Assembly: GCA_034766995.1 (NCBI GenBank)
Contig: CM068320.1
Coordinates: forward strand, 24,729,851 to 24,793,850
Source of the DNA: Acanthacorydalis orientalis
Taxonomy: Eukaryota; Arthropoda; Insecta; Megaloptera; Corydalidae
Length of the DNA: 64,000 nucleotides
Direction: 5' to 3'
Under the pieces are notes generated by a model. That model had not been told where the DNA came from and did no database searches. It saw only the letters and a list, made by a program, of their open reading frames with translations. This document shows, one piece after another, positions 34,562 through 47,652 of this stretch. Numbering within the stretch: position 1 is the first letter of the stretch; the number at the start of each line of letters is the position of its first letter. A program made the translations under genes and the position numbers.

Positions 34562-35095
34562 TTAGGTCGGTAGAAAAATAATTGCGGTTTATGACTTTCA
34601 AATTCATATACATTTTTTAATTTAAGTGATTCCGAACTGTTTGATGACTAACGGCTAACTTTTGCATAAGCTCTTGAATTGTTGTGCGTGGTTCTGATTC
34701 AGTTAACGCCATCAATGAACTGAAAAAGGACGTCCACGACCTTCACCTTCAAGGCTCTCGTCCCCAGCACGAATTTTTCTGGAACCACCATTGTATCTTA
34801 CGTTCCATAACAGTACCCACACTAAAAGCATTGTTTAATTTAATAGTAGTTTCTTCTGCTTCACTACCAGTTTGAACTCATGCAAAAAATTGCTCTTATT
34901 TGCTTCCTTTCCATCTGTAATTCAATAGACCAATTGAAAGCAAAGTTAATAATGAAACTAAAGTCCAAAATACAGATCGAAAAATTCACTTCAAAATGAT
35001 ATTAACATGAACACGATGTAATGACACTTTCATTAAAAAAAATTAAGGTTAGAATTCAAAAAACAAAAGACGCAATTATTTTCCTACCAAACTAA
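34562..35095 (-). mobile_element. Internally deleted mariner, family 2, copy E
   Basis: Ends TTAGGTCGGTAGAAAAATAA and the complement of TTAGTTTGGTAGGAAAATAA; TA duplications at 34560-34561 and 35096-35097. 534 bp. The transposase relic is on the minus strand, starting near 34911 with MERKQIRAIF, followed by FRKIRAGDESLE-like and NHLN segments. The plus-strand frame at 34684-34875 is a shadow. It has the same deleted structure as copies D and F. Confidence 0.88.
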
Positions 35096-36563
35096 TATAT
35101 TCGGTATATAGGATTTAATGTTAATAAGTATGCTAAAAGTAAAAAATAAAGATAGATCAATTTATAATATCAATATTATAAAAAAATAGATTGTGGGAAT
35201 TAAATTGAACAGGAATATTTATTGTTACTTATAAATTCTATTTTCAATAATTTTTCGATACAAGATGATGTTTCTTTTTCTGTTTATAGAAATAATAACA
35301 TAAGAATATTACTAAAGAATTCAAAAACTATATCTACAACATGTTAACCCGAATGCAAACAATCTAAAAACAAATAACTATATAAAACATATTGTACTAA
35401 AGATAGTTTCATAACACATAACTGCGGAAATGCGAGGAAGAGCAAGGAAATGTAAAATAAAATTAATGTAACAATATTTCAATGGAACACGACAGCATTA
35501 TAAATAAGCAAATTTCAAATTCCACTTTATGTTGGATTATCTCGATTTGGGAAGTATTTGCGCATTAGTGCTCTGTTCATAAACTGTTGAGCTTTGTAAC
35601 AGCATACGCTTGTATTTTCATTTCATTGTTTTGTTTAGAAAATGCATATAAATTTACAGTGGCGGACGGAATGTTATGTTCAAATTGTATAAAGATATAA
35701 TCAAATATGTTTCGAACTGTTCTGTAAATTTATTTTTTTGTATATTTAAACAAACTTTTAGCGACATTAATTTTATGTTTTGACTTTCCATTTTTTTAAT
35801 CTCATTTGTTTGCAAAAGTTGTCGTCGTTATGATATATTATGTTGGCGATTTTTTATACAGATTATGTAATTCTCGCATTATTCTTTCACACACGTTGAC
35901 AAAAAACAACTGTAAAAATTAGTATTATATTTACATATTTTTTATAAAGGTAATACTTTTAGATATATTATTAGATGTATTAAACTATTTTGTAGATATG
36001 GTAATATATGTTTATTACAAATATTAAAAGTACAATAATACAGTTCATTATATTGTTTGTTTTGGATTAGAAAAGAATACTTATAAGACATATGAGTAAA
36101 ATAAATGTATTAAAATTAACATCCATTTTCAAAATTCGTAATTTCATTAAATAAAAGTGTGTATAAGTGTATAAAAGTCAAGTTAGTATTTTAAAAATTT
36201 GTCGATTAATAAACCTTGTTATGTAAAAAAGTGTGTATTGAAATGATAGAGTGAACAATGAAATAATTCATAGATATACGATGACATACTCAAACGTTTG
36301 AAATAATATTTTGAAAAAGTATTCGTTGACAACATAAAACCGTAACACCTAACGGCATATCTAGTTGTAGTCAATACATTTAATACCTAGTTGATGCCTG
36401 AATTGTATAAAATTTATATGAATGTATGTATGACAATCGTTTTACTAAGATTAATTTCGAAAATTGGTTTATGTAGCATTCGTTTATATTCAATTTTAAC
36501 ATTTGTTAACATTTTAAACCATTATTGAAGGAAAAGTATTATTATTCTAAATTACTGCAAATG

Positions 36564-36594
<31 letters not shown>

Positions 36595-36625
36595 CTATCT
36601 ATATATATATATATATATATATATA
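36564..36625. repeat. (TC)n(TATC)n(TA)n compound
   Basis: The order dinucleotide, tetranucleotide, dinucleotide suggests stepwise slippage. Confidence 0.95.
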
Positions 36626-37218
36626 CAAAGAGACAGATAGATAGGTGTATGAAGGCAAATAAATTTAAATTTATTAAAGTTATTGATTTTAAATTTTATT
36701 AAAGGAAGTTTTTTGTTCGATTTTGCTCCAATGAAAATGAAAACACATTTGTTTACGGATTTTTTATCCGTGCTGTTAAAACGACCGATTCAATAAATTC
36801 AAAACAATATTCCTTTATACAAAAGATATTTGCGTTATAATTATGTATTAAATGTAACCATAATTATATAAACGCATTTCTACGCAGGATTCTTCATTAG
36901 ATTACAACAAAAAAATATATTCAAAAATATAAATGAATTCAATCTAACTTAGTAAAAGTTGTTTACTGTATGAAATAAGATAATGATAACTGTAAAATAA
37001 TTTAAAGTAGTATGTGAAAACGATATCCGTTATTATCAGCTTTCAATATAATCTACAGATGATATCTAATAAATACAAAATTTCCGTTGTATTTTGTATT
37101 TGGATATATATATATATATATAAATAAATTATAGTATCTTGAAATTGATCCTGTAATGTAAGTGTTGTCATCTTTGTTCTGTTGTCATAATGTGTAGCCT
37201 TGAATGTATTTCAAAGAA

Positions 37219-37230
37219 TATGTATATATA

Positions 37231-37282
<52 letters not shown>
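37219..37282. repeat. (TA)n
   Basis: 64-bp near-perfect tract. Confidence 0.95.
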
Positions 37283-37285
<3 letters not shown>

Positions 37286-37575
37286 AGACATAAAGGTTTA
37301 AATGTGATGAATAACATAGTTACTAGAACATAATCATTAGCAACAATTCATTAATTTTGAAATGATCTGTACAAACTATTTGACCAAGAATTGTTGTAAT
37401 ATATAGAAGTTAGTTCATACAGATATTTCCTTTAGAACATGAGTGGTTTATTTTCCGTGATAACAGATTGTAGAATTATTCAAACATATCACTGGAACGC
37501 TCATTGTGCGATTTAAAATTTATTTCTTTAAATATTATCTTTATAAATATATAAAAATACTTATTGATTAGTGAT

Positions 37576-37613
<38 letters not shown>

Positions 37614-38260
37614 ATTATTATTTCATTTCTAATTTTTGATAGTTCAAAAAGTACTGTTTTAATGAATGTGTCTATTACGTTAAGACTTAAATAATTTGGA
37701 GATTGAAATTGATGTGCCATTTTCATGTAATTGTTTATTTATTTTTTTTAATATTTTAGAAGTTTTCTTTTTAAAAAATAACACATGAAAATGCTTATAT
37801 ATTTGATTTCAATTATATATTGATCCTGGCGTGTAACCAGAACGTCATATAAGAGAAAGCAAACAATCTTTAAAAGGCACACAATCTTTAATAATCTTTT
37901 TTATGTTAAAATTGTTTATCCTCATATCTAAAACAAAATCTATATGAAAAAAACATATATTTTGAAAAATTTTATTATTAAAAAACAAGTTACATAATCC
38001 ATGTTATGTAATTAGTCAAATTACTAAAACGCAATAATTTATTAAATGCAATAATAAACTAAATAATTAGTAAAACGCAATAATTTATGAAACACATTAC
38101 AAATTTTTAAAATAACAAAGACGTTCTTCTCGATTTAAGGTCATAATTTAAAAGAATTGTCATTTCCGCGTTGTCGGTGGAATCGTGCTCAAAGAAACGA
38201 TTTTTTCTCGCGCATAGAAACGTTTTTAATCATCAAGGTAAACCGATTACTAAGATTCTC

Positions 38261-38390
38261 CCAATGATTCTCAATGATTTTCAAACTTCTCAAACTCGGA
38301 GATTTTGTTGGGGGGGGGGTGCAAACGGAGCAACCAGTTGGAGCGATGCTTCACTGGCTTCACTTTGTTACGGGCCTGTATCCATCCTGT
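38261..38390 (-). mobile_element. Solo hAT-like end with a ten-G run
   Basis: Read on the minus strand from about 38382: CAGGCCCGTAAC, then a GAAGCCAGTGAAGCATCGC stretch, a GTTGCTCCGTTTGCA stretch, ten C and AACAAAATC. The CAGG..CG start and the C-run followed by an AAAAT motif parallel the two hAT remnants at 7402 and 59987. No matching opposite end is visible nearby, so it is a fragment. The frames at 38171 and 38271 are not credible proteins. Confidence 0.4.
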
Positions 38391-38913
38391 CTGAAATAAT
38401 TTGTTTTCATATTTGAATTGTATATTTTCTCTATAATAGGAAATTGAAATATAGGAATGTATAGAAATTATAAAATATTCGAAATTTGGGGTCCAATTCA
38501 AGTCTAACATACTTTGGAGAGTTTCAAATATTTTGTCATGGAAAAAATAGTTATTTAAATGACATAAATACATATATATATATATATACATCACTTTAAT
38601 ATATACATAAATATTAGTAACACTATATAGTAGAAAGATTATCTAATAAACATAAATGACAAAGAACAAATTAATAGTAAGCATGGATATTTTACAAGAA
38701 TAAATTGATTTATTCACATCAACCTATTCCGTTAGTAGCAGTAGATAATTTGAATTTCATTTTGTTTTTATTAACTTTTATATGATAACAATGCTGTATA
38801 CACTTTGCATGCAAAAAATATATTTGCATACTTTTGTAGTATAAAAGCATATACTTATTTTTACTTACATGTATAATTCTAGTAATGTATTAACACAACT
38901 ACACCTTCTTATA

Positions 38914-38918
<5 letters not shown>

Positions 38919-38981
<63 letters not shown>
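38919..38981. repeat. (TA)n
   Basis: Two blocks joined by TTTATTTA. Confidence 0.95.
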
Positions 38982-38986
<5 letters not shown>

Positions 38987-39117
38987 AAAGTGTGGATAAT
39001 ATAAATAACTATATTTTAAAAGATATTAATATTAATCATAAATTCTGAAAATATTCATAATTATTGTTTAGATTGAAGATATAACTTTCAAAAATTGATA
39101 TTATTTCTATATTATAC

Positions 39118-39120
<3 letters not shown>

Positions 39121-39171
<51 letters not shown>
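39121..39171. repeat. (TA)n
   Basis: Perfect 51-bp tract. Confidence 0.95.
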
Positions 39172-39174
<3 letters not shown>

Positions 39175-40262
39175 TTTGTTAGTTTAAAACAATAACTCGA
39201 GTAAATAGTGAAAATTCAGATTCAGAAGTTAATATTAATGAGTTTGTAATTTCTTCTACTTGATTCCATATTAAAGTATGACATGAATGAAACAAACAAA
39301 AAAGCATTTTTTTTGTAATAATGATATTCAACATATAGATAGCGAGTGGCAGTGATAAATGATGAACAAGTGAACGTGATGAAAATACTATCGTGTTTAT
39401 ATCAATTATTAATTTGTATAAAAATCCATTCGAATAAATTTTTATACACATACTATAAATAGAATTAGAACGCTTTGTAATATTTCCATTTGTAATAAAT
39501 GTAAAAGATATGTAAAGGCGATAAGAGTATGCAGTACTCTCTGGATAAGAATTCTACATACTCACAACATACGTTTTTACAATTATAAAATAATTATTGA
39601 AAAGCAAGTATGTTTTTAAAATTATTAAATGATTATTTAAATTGTAATAAATGGTCATTTTTAGATACGAATTTTTAAAATAGAAATGTTTAATTAATAT
39701 CGGTTAATTCGAACAAAATTCAAGAAGCAATTTTAATATACGTTACCATTAATGTATTTAAATGTGTAACATAAAAGGAATACGGTCCATTAAGTGACGA
39801 AACGAAGCTTGAGAGATTATTTTATTAGAACAGAATACGAAATTTAATGATATGGATATTATTAAACCAGTAGTGAAATTGTTATTGTGTGACGGGTCAT
39901 TCATGCTATAGCAAGTTACTGTATCTATTATATTTAAGAATGACACTTTTTTAATTGATATTTATGATGCGTTCATAATTGCAATTCGATTTATAGTGAT
40001 ATGGTGATAATAAGCAACGAATGTAGTTAAGTGACTGAGTAAGGAAATCAACATTATGTTTATTGGTGAAAACAAATAACAGGACAGGATGTTTTTCTAC
40101 GTGATAATTATTGTCCATTGTTTTTCATCACAGGATGTATACTGTCTGTTTGATATCTGTGTGGTACATTTTTTGGAGATAAAATCATATTTTAAATCGA
40201 ATTATTGAATTAAAGTATTGTAGACGTTGCAAAGAAAATTATTGGATATTATAAATAATAAA

Positions 40263-40300
<38 letters not shown>

Positions 40301-41315
40301 TGTGTGTGTTTGAGGACATATGTATTTGTGGAGAAAATAGAAGAGAATTTATGTACGTGACATATTATTACTACTAAAATAAATTCTTATATCGTCAATG
40401 TATTTTTTAATTTATAATCTCCCAATTCCATATAATAAATTATTGTGAAAAAATAGTTTCTACGTGTTCTCAGGCAAGTAGAAAAAATATATTAATATTA
40501 TTAAAATTTAATTACGTATATGGAAAAACTATAGACACATCACACACACACATATATATATATATAGTAAATTATAAAATACATTGAACTATTGTGGTTT
40601 CATGTAAAGAAATTCCTTGAAAAATGTCTCTGATATCTCAAAAAATACCATACCGGAAGAAAAAGCTTATGAATCAAATGTAATTTAAATTGAATGAAAG
40701 TAATTGATAACAAACATATCTTCATAAAAAATTGTACATATTTCAAGTAGTACATATATTCAATAATGGATTGAAATATTTTAAAATAGTATTTACTTAA
40801 ATATGATTCTTATTAATCTGAATAATTACCAAAATAGTATAATAAAGTTAAGTATTATATGGCGCCTAATGAAAAATAATGGTGTCTAACGAAAACAACG
40901 TACCTTAATGAATAATGCAATGCATGTTAGTAAATAAAACGTTTTTAATAATTTACATCACAGTGATGAAAACAAATAACGTGCCAATGAATTGTACGTG
41001 GCTAGAAGTTCGAGTGCAATGATTTTGAGTGTGCCATTGTCCCTATGACATAATAAATATAAATATTACTTTAATAAAAAAATATACATATAGTTGCTTT
41101 TTAAGTCGAACGGACGAAGATCAATTAATATATTTTTGTTTTTTCACTTAGATATTTTCAATACAATTGTGTAGAAGATAATTTTTAAATAAATTATTTA
41201 AGTTATTTTTTACTTTATAATAAGTTCTCTGTATCGAAATGAATCTATCAATTTTATGAAAAAAAAAACATTTTTTTATTCATTTCTTTTATTATATTAA
41301 AATTGTATTGATATA

Positions 41316-41395
41316 TTAGGTTGTTGTAGAAGTAATTGTGGTTTTTACATGGTTTTCAAGTGATAAAAACCGCCATTATTTCTGCATCAAACTAA
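41316..41395. mobile_element. 80-bp mariner MITE (MADE1-like architecture)
   Basis: The ends TTAGGTTGTTGTAGAAGTAA and the complement of TTAGTTTGATGCAGAAATAA almost meet. Only about 20 bp separates the inverted repeats (left GTGGTTTTTAC, right GATAAAAACCGCC). TA duplications at 41314-41315 and 41396-41397. It is clearly derived from a cecropia-type mariner like elements A-C. Confidence 0.85.
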
Positions 41396-41444
41396 TATTT
41401 TATGATTGACTGGAATGAAATTTAATATTTTAGGTTAACATGTA

Positions 41445-41448
<4 letters not shown>

Positions 41449-41511
<63 letters not shown>
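41449..41511. repeat. (TA)n
   Basis: Perfect 63-bp tract, about 50 bp right of the 80-bp MITE. Confidence 0.95.
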
Positions 41512-41513
<2 letters not shown>

Positions 41514-41640
41514 GTATTTTGGATGACAAATCAAAAAACTTTATTATTATTTTTATACTCAGACATATAATATACATAGAATTGAACCGTAAATTTAAAA
41601 TGAAAGTGTCTCAATTTGTTACATCAAATATTTTTTTATA

Positions 41641-41701
41641 TATATATATATTTATGTACACAAAATCACATGTGCATATATACATAGATATTATATATAT
41701 G

Positions 41702-41764
<63 letters not shown>
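41641..41764. repeat. (TA)n, interrupted
   Basis: Interrupted first half, then about 50 bp perfect; source of the frame at 41519-41863. Confidence 0.95.
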
Positions 41765-41769
<5 letters not shown>

Positions 41770-42840
41770 TGTGAAACTTGACAAAATGCGTTACTATACT
41801 GTTTTGCATTATTCACAAATACGTTCTTTTTATGCTGTTAAAACACAATTCTCTACTACATGACACAAAATAGAATAAACATTATAATTTCAAATGAAAC
41901 TTTTTTCTTATAAGGAATATGTTATTAACGATATTACTATATTATTATTATTATTATTGAATTATTTAACAAGCAATTGATTTTCAAATTAAAAATACAT
42001 TGTTTCATAGAAAATTATAATTATTTTTTCAAATATTTCTTCTGTTTTGTTATATAATAAGTTGACAGTATTATTTATCAGAATTTTTACATTTATTAGA
42101 TGTACAAATTAATTCAGTACCTTTTTTATAGAAAATGAATGTTTACGGAAAAATGGAATGCATTACAATCCTCGACATATCCATTATTATTTTATATAAC
42201 TTGTAACGAATCCTTTGTGGAAAAAAAGATGGAGACTTTGAGTCAATGACGTCGTAAGACATGTTTGGGTCTCTTCCACTGTTTTAACATTTTTTGTATG
42301 TTTTATGTGTTACAACACCTTCCCCAAAAGTTAAACAAATCATTCCCGCGGCTTCGGTACCATTTTTTTTAAATGGAATGCAAAAAATATGCAATACCAA
42401 ATATACTGGTTTTCGAGCGCCATCGTGTTCATTTCTGTTTTGTAAAATTATACCGACTGCTTGGCCAAGATATATAGTGTTTTTAAAAATTATGGTTGAC
42501 ACTTCATAAATCCTAAATCTCCCGATATAAAACAGATATTACTGATTCAATGGCACAGAATTAATTTTTACATTTAACATTTAAACTGTTTTTTGCATAT
42601 ATATTTATTAATGAGATGTTTAATTTGTTCATATATATTTAATATCTATTACATATATTTAAAATTCCTAAGACTTCATTAAAAAGGTTTTTGTATGATT
42701 ATGCATTTGTGGAAATTAGAAAATTATTTTGTAAACACTGTATGATTTTATCGAGACTATAATTAAACAAATTAAATCGATGTAAATTATTAAAAATACA
42801 TATTTTTAAAAAGGTTTCTAAGTTAAAGAAAAGAAAAGAG

Positions 42841-42915
<75 letters not shown>
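42841..42915. repeat. (TA)n
   Basis: 75-bp tract with one CATA. Confidence 0.95.
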
Positions 42916-42918
<3 letters not shown>

Positions 42919-43082
42919 ATGATATATTCATTGCAATTTTATTATATATGTAGAAGTTACTCAAATTTACTTGAATATATATTTAATGAAAATATCACAT
43001 GTCATCTTTAATTCATATTGATTCTGTCATTATATTTTTTTTAAGTGATTTAACTTTCCCCATCGTTACAATCATTTTTATG

Positions 43083-43121
<39 letters not shown>

Positions 43122-43442
43122 TTAGATGTAGTTTAGAGATTCCATATTAAATATAGAAATATTTGCGCTGCGATTGATAAGACAACTAAAACGAAATTAA
43201 TAAAGTTAAAAAACGATATAAAAGATAAAATAGTTCCAATTTTAAAATGGTATTAACTTTAATGAACTCGTATGCTTAAGTACTGAATTGATGAGCTATA
43301 ATAAGCTAAGAAAAGGTTAAAAATAAAAAAATTGAAATGGAAAGAAATTAGTTACAATTTAAATAAAACCCAGTATATGTTAATTTGTCACATTGAAAAA
43401 TCTATGTGTATTAATTGTTCATCCGATAAAGATAACAATTAT

Positions 43443-43468
43443 TTTCATAATTAGAATTACTTTAATAT
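43443..43468 (+). repeat. Direct repeat left of the 200-bp MITE
   Basis: TTCATAATTAGAATTACTTT followed by AATAT, immediately left of the MITE. It recurs exactly at about 43710-43734 to its right. Confidence 0.75.
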
Positions 43469-43471
43469 ATA

Positions 43472-43671
43472 GGTGAATCAACTTAAGCTTCCACATGAAA
43501 GTATTAAAAAAACGCAAAAATAAAAAAAGTGTTATCCCTTATTTAATATTTTAGTTCAATTGTATTTTAGTATTAAATAGAAGTAAAATACTAAATAAAA
43601 AATAACATGACTTTCCTTAACACTTGCGCTCCCTTTTAATACTTCCATGTGGAAGCCTACATTGAATCACC
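43472..43671. mobile_element. 200-bp TIR MITE
   Basis: Inverted ends of about 40 bp: GGTGAATCAACTTAAGCTTC, then CACATGAAAGTATTAAAA, against GGTGATTCAATGTAGGCTTC, then CACATGGAAGTATTAAAA. TA lies on both outer sides. No coding content. A direct copy of part of the left flank lies 37 bp past the right end. The superfamily is unknown; TA flanks suggest a Tc1/mariner mover. Confidence 0.75.
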
Positions 43672-45271
43672 TATATTATAACATTATAATTTTATTTTAA
43701 ATATTTATCTTCATAATTAGAATTACTTTAATATTAACGTTATTATTTCAATTTAAATACTTTTATGGCATATAAATAAAATTGTAGGTTTTAAAAATAC
43801 TCTTAGTTATTATAGAAACATTGAATAAAATACATTGTATTATTGCAATAAAAATTAAAATTTAATTTTTTGTTAATATGTTTGTGTATGCAATGAAATA
43901 ACGAAAAAATTAAAGACAATTTGGACTGAAAGTTGATTAGAAGAGACATACCGTTGATATAATAAATAAATAAGTGAAATGAATATAGACAATACAAATA
44001 TTTAAGAAAATAAGAAGATTATTATTGATAAGTTTTCAATTTATTTTAGGTAATTATTTATATACTTTTAATTTTTTAAATTACGAAATTATCAGACACA
44101 TTATTGAATAATAGATAGAAAAAAACAATGATAAATTATTATATCAACCTATTTTTATATGATCATATTACGTATGTTGCTGTGAATTCAAACCACAAGT
44201 TTATGATAAGTAGATAATAATCTAATTTATCATAAAAGAAGATATGTCTATATTGAGTATCGAATTAATAGATCGACATTAATATCGTGTTTAGAAACTA
44301 AAGATAAATGCAAATCTTCTCAAGTGACATTACCACTGAATATGATGCGATTCAAGGTAAAATTGATATAAAAAAATAAGACGATGATAATTATTTATAT
44401 TGGCTGACTCGTAAGAACAAAATCATTTCACTTTAAAAGAAAATATATTCAATAATTATTTAAAAGTGTACTCACATAGATAATATTGTAATGAGTGTGT
44501 CCTTTTAGTAAATATTTTAATAACCACATTATTTAATACTGTCTGGAAGATTTGTTTAAACACTTATTTTGAAACATATGTCACTTCGCTCTTTAAGAAT
44601 TAACTGCGGCGTTTGAGAGAGCAAACGTATATTAGTTTATTCACAACATGCTGTACTTTATGCTAGTTCATTGAATTAGATAACTATTGTGGTCAGTACG
44701 TTTGTATTTTAATTGTACTTGTGATTAAATTTGACGTGTGTGTAGATAAATGGGCGATAGTAGTACGTACGCGACTTTATTTATAAAAAGTTTCATCTAC
44801 AATAAATTTCTAATAAAGTATTAATTTTATATACACGAATTGAATTAATACATTGAATTTAAACAGCGACTTCTTATTAATTGATTATATTTAACTGCTT
44901 TCAAAAATACATTTGTCACTAAAGATTTTATTCATGCGATATGGTATATTTAAATAGATTAAATAGAAATGCAACTATTAAAAAGTATTAAATACAGTTC
45001 TAATAAGAAATTTGAATCGAATGCATTTTCGCATTATTGATTATTTTTAATAAAATTATTGATAAACTAAAAAAATATATTATTGTGAAAGTATATCAAT
45101 AATAAACAATTTTATGAATATATTTTTGTTTAAAAACATATTTGCTTCAAAATTATTCGAAAAAATACAATTTTATACAACTACTTTTAGTTTGTTATAT
45201 TTCGTTTCATAAATTTCGTATTTTATTGACACGTTTTATATAAAATATAGTTTATTTACTACTTTGAGTAT
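43672..45271. other. No gene seen
   Basis: AT-rich DNA including the right copy of the 25-bp direct repeat (about 43710-43734). At 44585-44770 the sequence is slightly GC-richer, with an ATG frame MGDSSTYATLF at 44749, but nothing supports a gene. Confidence 0.55.
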
Positions 45272-45934
45272 TTAACTCTTTGAAGCCGGACGTGGATCTA
45301 GGAATCCATTAATATTTTACAATAAACTATCTCTCAGAGCGTTATATTTTATATGATATATTTAATTGTCACAAATCTCTTTCTAAGGAGACTAAATTTA
45401 TAACTCTCTTTCATTAAAAAAAATTACAGTCGTCCAAAAATCAGAAAAATCGTGTTTTTTTCATTTGAAAATCTGTGAAAAATTGTGAACTTGAAAATTA
45501 GGTTGAATAATATTTTTTTTTCTAAAAGATCATCATTGGAAGAAAACATATAATAAATTTCAAGACTACGTTCTTCACGTGCATCGCAAAAAAAATAAAA
45601 TTCTGTTTCCGTTTTGTGTACAATTGATTGTTTCAAAATGTTTTACACTCAACAGTAAGATTATTTATGAAAATTTTCAACTGTAATCAATTTTACTGCT
45701 TCAAATTATGTGTTTCGAATCAAAAGATTTATTTTTCCCCGAATATTATCAACGATTTTCCACGATATATCAGTTAGATGTGAAATTTCTAATGGCTAAC
45801 CTGAATTAACATTTTTTTTTGTAGCCGACAAATTTGCAATTTTTATTTTGTTTCTCAAAAGAATGTCCAATAAATTGAAAAAAAATTTAAAATTTTTTAG
45901 CACCATTTCCCCTTCCGCGACTCCAAAGGGTTTA
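45272..45934 (+). mobile_element. piggyBac-type deletion derivative, copy 1 of the CTTTGAAGC family
   Basis: The left end is TTAA followed by CTCTTTGAAGCCGGACG; the right end CGACTCCAAAGGG runs into a mutated TTTA. It aligns throughout with 54857-55774, sharing GGATCTAGGAA, CCAAAAATCAGAAAAATCG, GATTTTCCACGATAT and TTTTTAGCACC. About 655 bp, lacking the internal part that copy 2 retains. The end of a piggyBac C-terminal domain is left at 45620-45658 (IDCFKMFYTQQ then stop). Confidence 0.8.
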
Positions 45935-46217
45935 TTGTAATATATTATAGAGTTTATAAAGAATTATTAATAAATTAAAAATGAGTTTGTGTAATACAAT
46001 TTTTATTTATTATTTTGAATATTGTTCATACATTTGTTATTTGTTATTGTTGATTTACTTACCATTATCTGTTTAAATAATTTTAAAGAGAACCTATTTA
46101 AATGTAAATGATGTAATATATTAATTATAGGAAATTATCTTAGAAATATTAAATATATTGTTGAGAAAAGAAATATTTTTATTGATTTTTTTCGTTAGTT
46201 CAGAAACTTGTTTTTAT

Positions 46218-46263
<46 letters not shown>

Positions 46264-47227
46264 TAGCAAATATTTTTTAAAAAGTTTCTAATAAAATCAA
46301 TCGTTGTTCAATAAGCAAAAAACAGGATTATTCAAAAACTGTTTAAATTTGGATTATAATAAAATTAGATTTTTAATGTTTCATATCAGATTACTGAAGT
46401 GCAATTTTTTATTAAAATCAATTTTTGTTTGAATAAACATTGGATGACTAATAATAATATTCTTTTATTAGTATATAAAGGAACTTTTTTGGTGTTTCGT
46501 AACTTTTTTGGCCTTGATCTTGATGGTTAATATAAGATAGATAAAAAAGATTGATAAGATATAGAGAAAGGGCGTTTATTATTTTTTTAATTTTTAATTA
46601 GGATGAAAAAAACATTAAAATTGTTTTCTCACTAATAGTTTATTATTGAAAATATTTATAATAAATTAAAAATAAATAAATACATAGCATGTTCGTTTTA
46701 AATAATTTCACTAAAAGAATGTTATGCATGGATATCGACAAAAACGTTTATTCCTACTGTGATAATAATTTATTAAACGAATCCTTTGTAAAAAAATTTA
46801 TACTCATTTGTAACGACAGAATTTTTTTAATATAAATTTTTTTTAAGCTTTATTATTGATGCAAATTCTTTTATAACTGGTAACAAATCACTTGTAAGGC
46901 AACAGTGTATGAGGCAATTGTTTAGAAATCTCTTAAGAAGACAGAATTTATGTAGCATACAAGTAAAATAAATGATGATGTTAGAAATGAAATAAGTTAC
47001 CTGTATAAAATATTGATATCAATATTTTAAACGGGAAAATAAACAATTTCTTTTCTCATATATTTTAAATTATTCAGTTGACTGAAAGACATATTTGAAT
47101 TTTTTAAATAAGAACATTTTTTACTTTTGCATTTTTCTAATTATTTTTATTATTTTTCTCTTGGTGTTTTTTTTTTGAAAAAAATTAGTTACATAAAAAT
47201 CGTATATATATATATATATATATATTA
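45935..47227. other. No gene seen
   Basis: AT-rich DNA with (TA)n at 46219 and 47203, the latter abutting the LINE fragment. Confidence 0.6.
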
Positions 47228-47652
47228 CCAGTCCTTACCTACGACAGCGAAACATATGTGTTTAACGCCAAAGTTATTCAGAGATTCAGAAAGAGATTCA
47301 GAGAAACAACTCAGAGAGATATGGAAAGATGCATGCTAGGAATAACAAAAGGAAAAGAATAAAATGACAGGATAAAAAGACAGGAGTCAAAGATGTAATA
47401 AGAAGAGTAAAGAGTCTGAAATGGAAATGGGCGAGGAATGTTACAAGAAGAGAAGACAATCAATGGACTACATAAATTATTAACTGGGAATCAAGGAATA
47501 TAAAAAGACCAAGAAAGAGACCAATAAACAGATGGGATAAGAATATTCAAAATGTTATTGGAAACCAGTGGAAAAGAAAGGCGTTCAATCGTACAAAACG
47601 GAAAATTATAGAAAAGGCCTTTATCCAGCAATGGATTGACAGAGTTTAATGA
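47228..47652 (+). pseudogene. 5'-truncated LINE reverse transcriptase, 3' end
   Basis: In order: PVLTYDSETYVF, then TTQRDMERCMLGITKGK, then in changing frames LKWKWARNV, TRREDNQW, a RPRKRPINRWDKNIQ-like stretch, GNQWKRKAFNRTK and KAFIQQWIDRV, closing with a short TGATGATGAT tail. This is the tail of an insect endonuclease-reverse transcriptase of the non-LTR type. It is a different element from the 17-kb copy. (TA)n lies on both sides (47203-47225 and about 47661-47678). Confidence 0.8.

Larger units (their letters stand above)
35096..38260. other. No gene seen
   Basis: AT-rich DNA with compound (TC)n(TATC)n(TA)n at 36564 and (TA)n at 37105, 37219 and 37581. No coding block or transposon end recognised. 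Confidence 0.6.
38391..41315. other. No gene seen
   Basis: AT-rich DNA with (TA)n tracts at 38919, 39121 and 40269. No transposon end or conserved coding block recognised. Confidence 0.6.
41396..43471. other. No supported gene; one unexplained conserved-looking block at 42.24-42.52 kb
   Basis: Mostly AT-rich with (TA)n at 41449, 41641, 42841 and 43086. The block 42240-42520 is GC-richer and open in both directions (72-codon minus frame from 42502 reading IYLGQAVGIILQN, then KNGTEAAGMICLTFGEGV; 71-codon plus frame at 42294). The IYLGQAVGII stretch faintly recalls the hammerhead part of aldehyde/xanthine oxidases, but the following residues do not fit. I do not assign it. Confidence 0.4.

Noticed and set aside
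36564..36625. Regularly repeated tetranucleotides as a CRISPR-like array
   Set aside because: Plain (TATC)n microsatellite with no spacers.
42284..42502. Aldehyde/xanthine oxidase fragment
   Set aside because: Only about ten residues resemble the family and the rest does not follow, so I left it unassigned.
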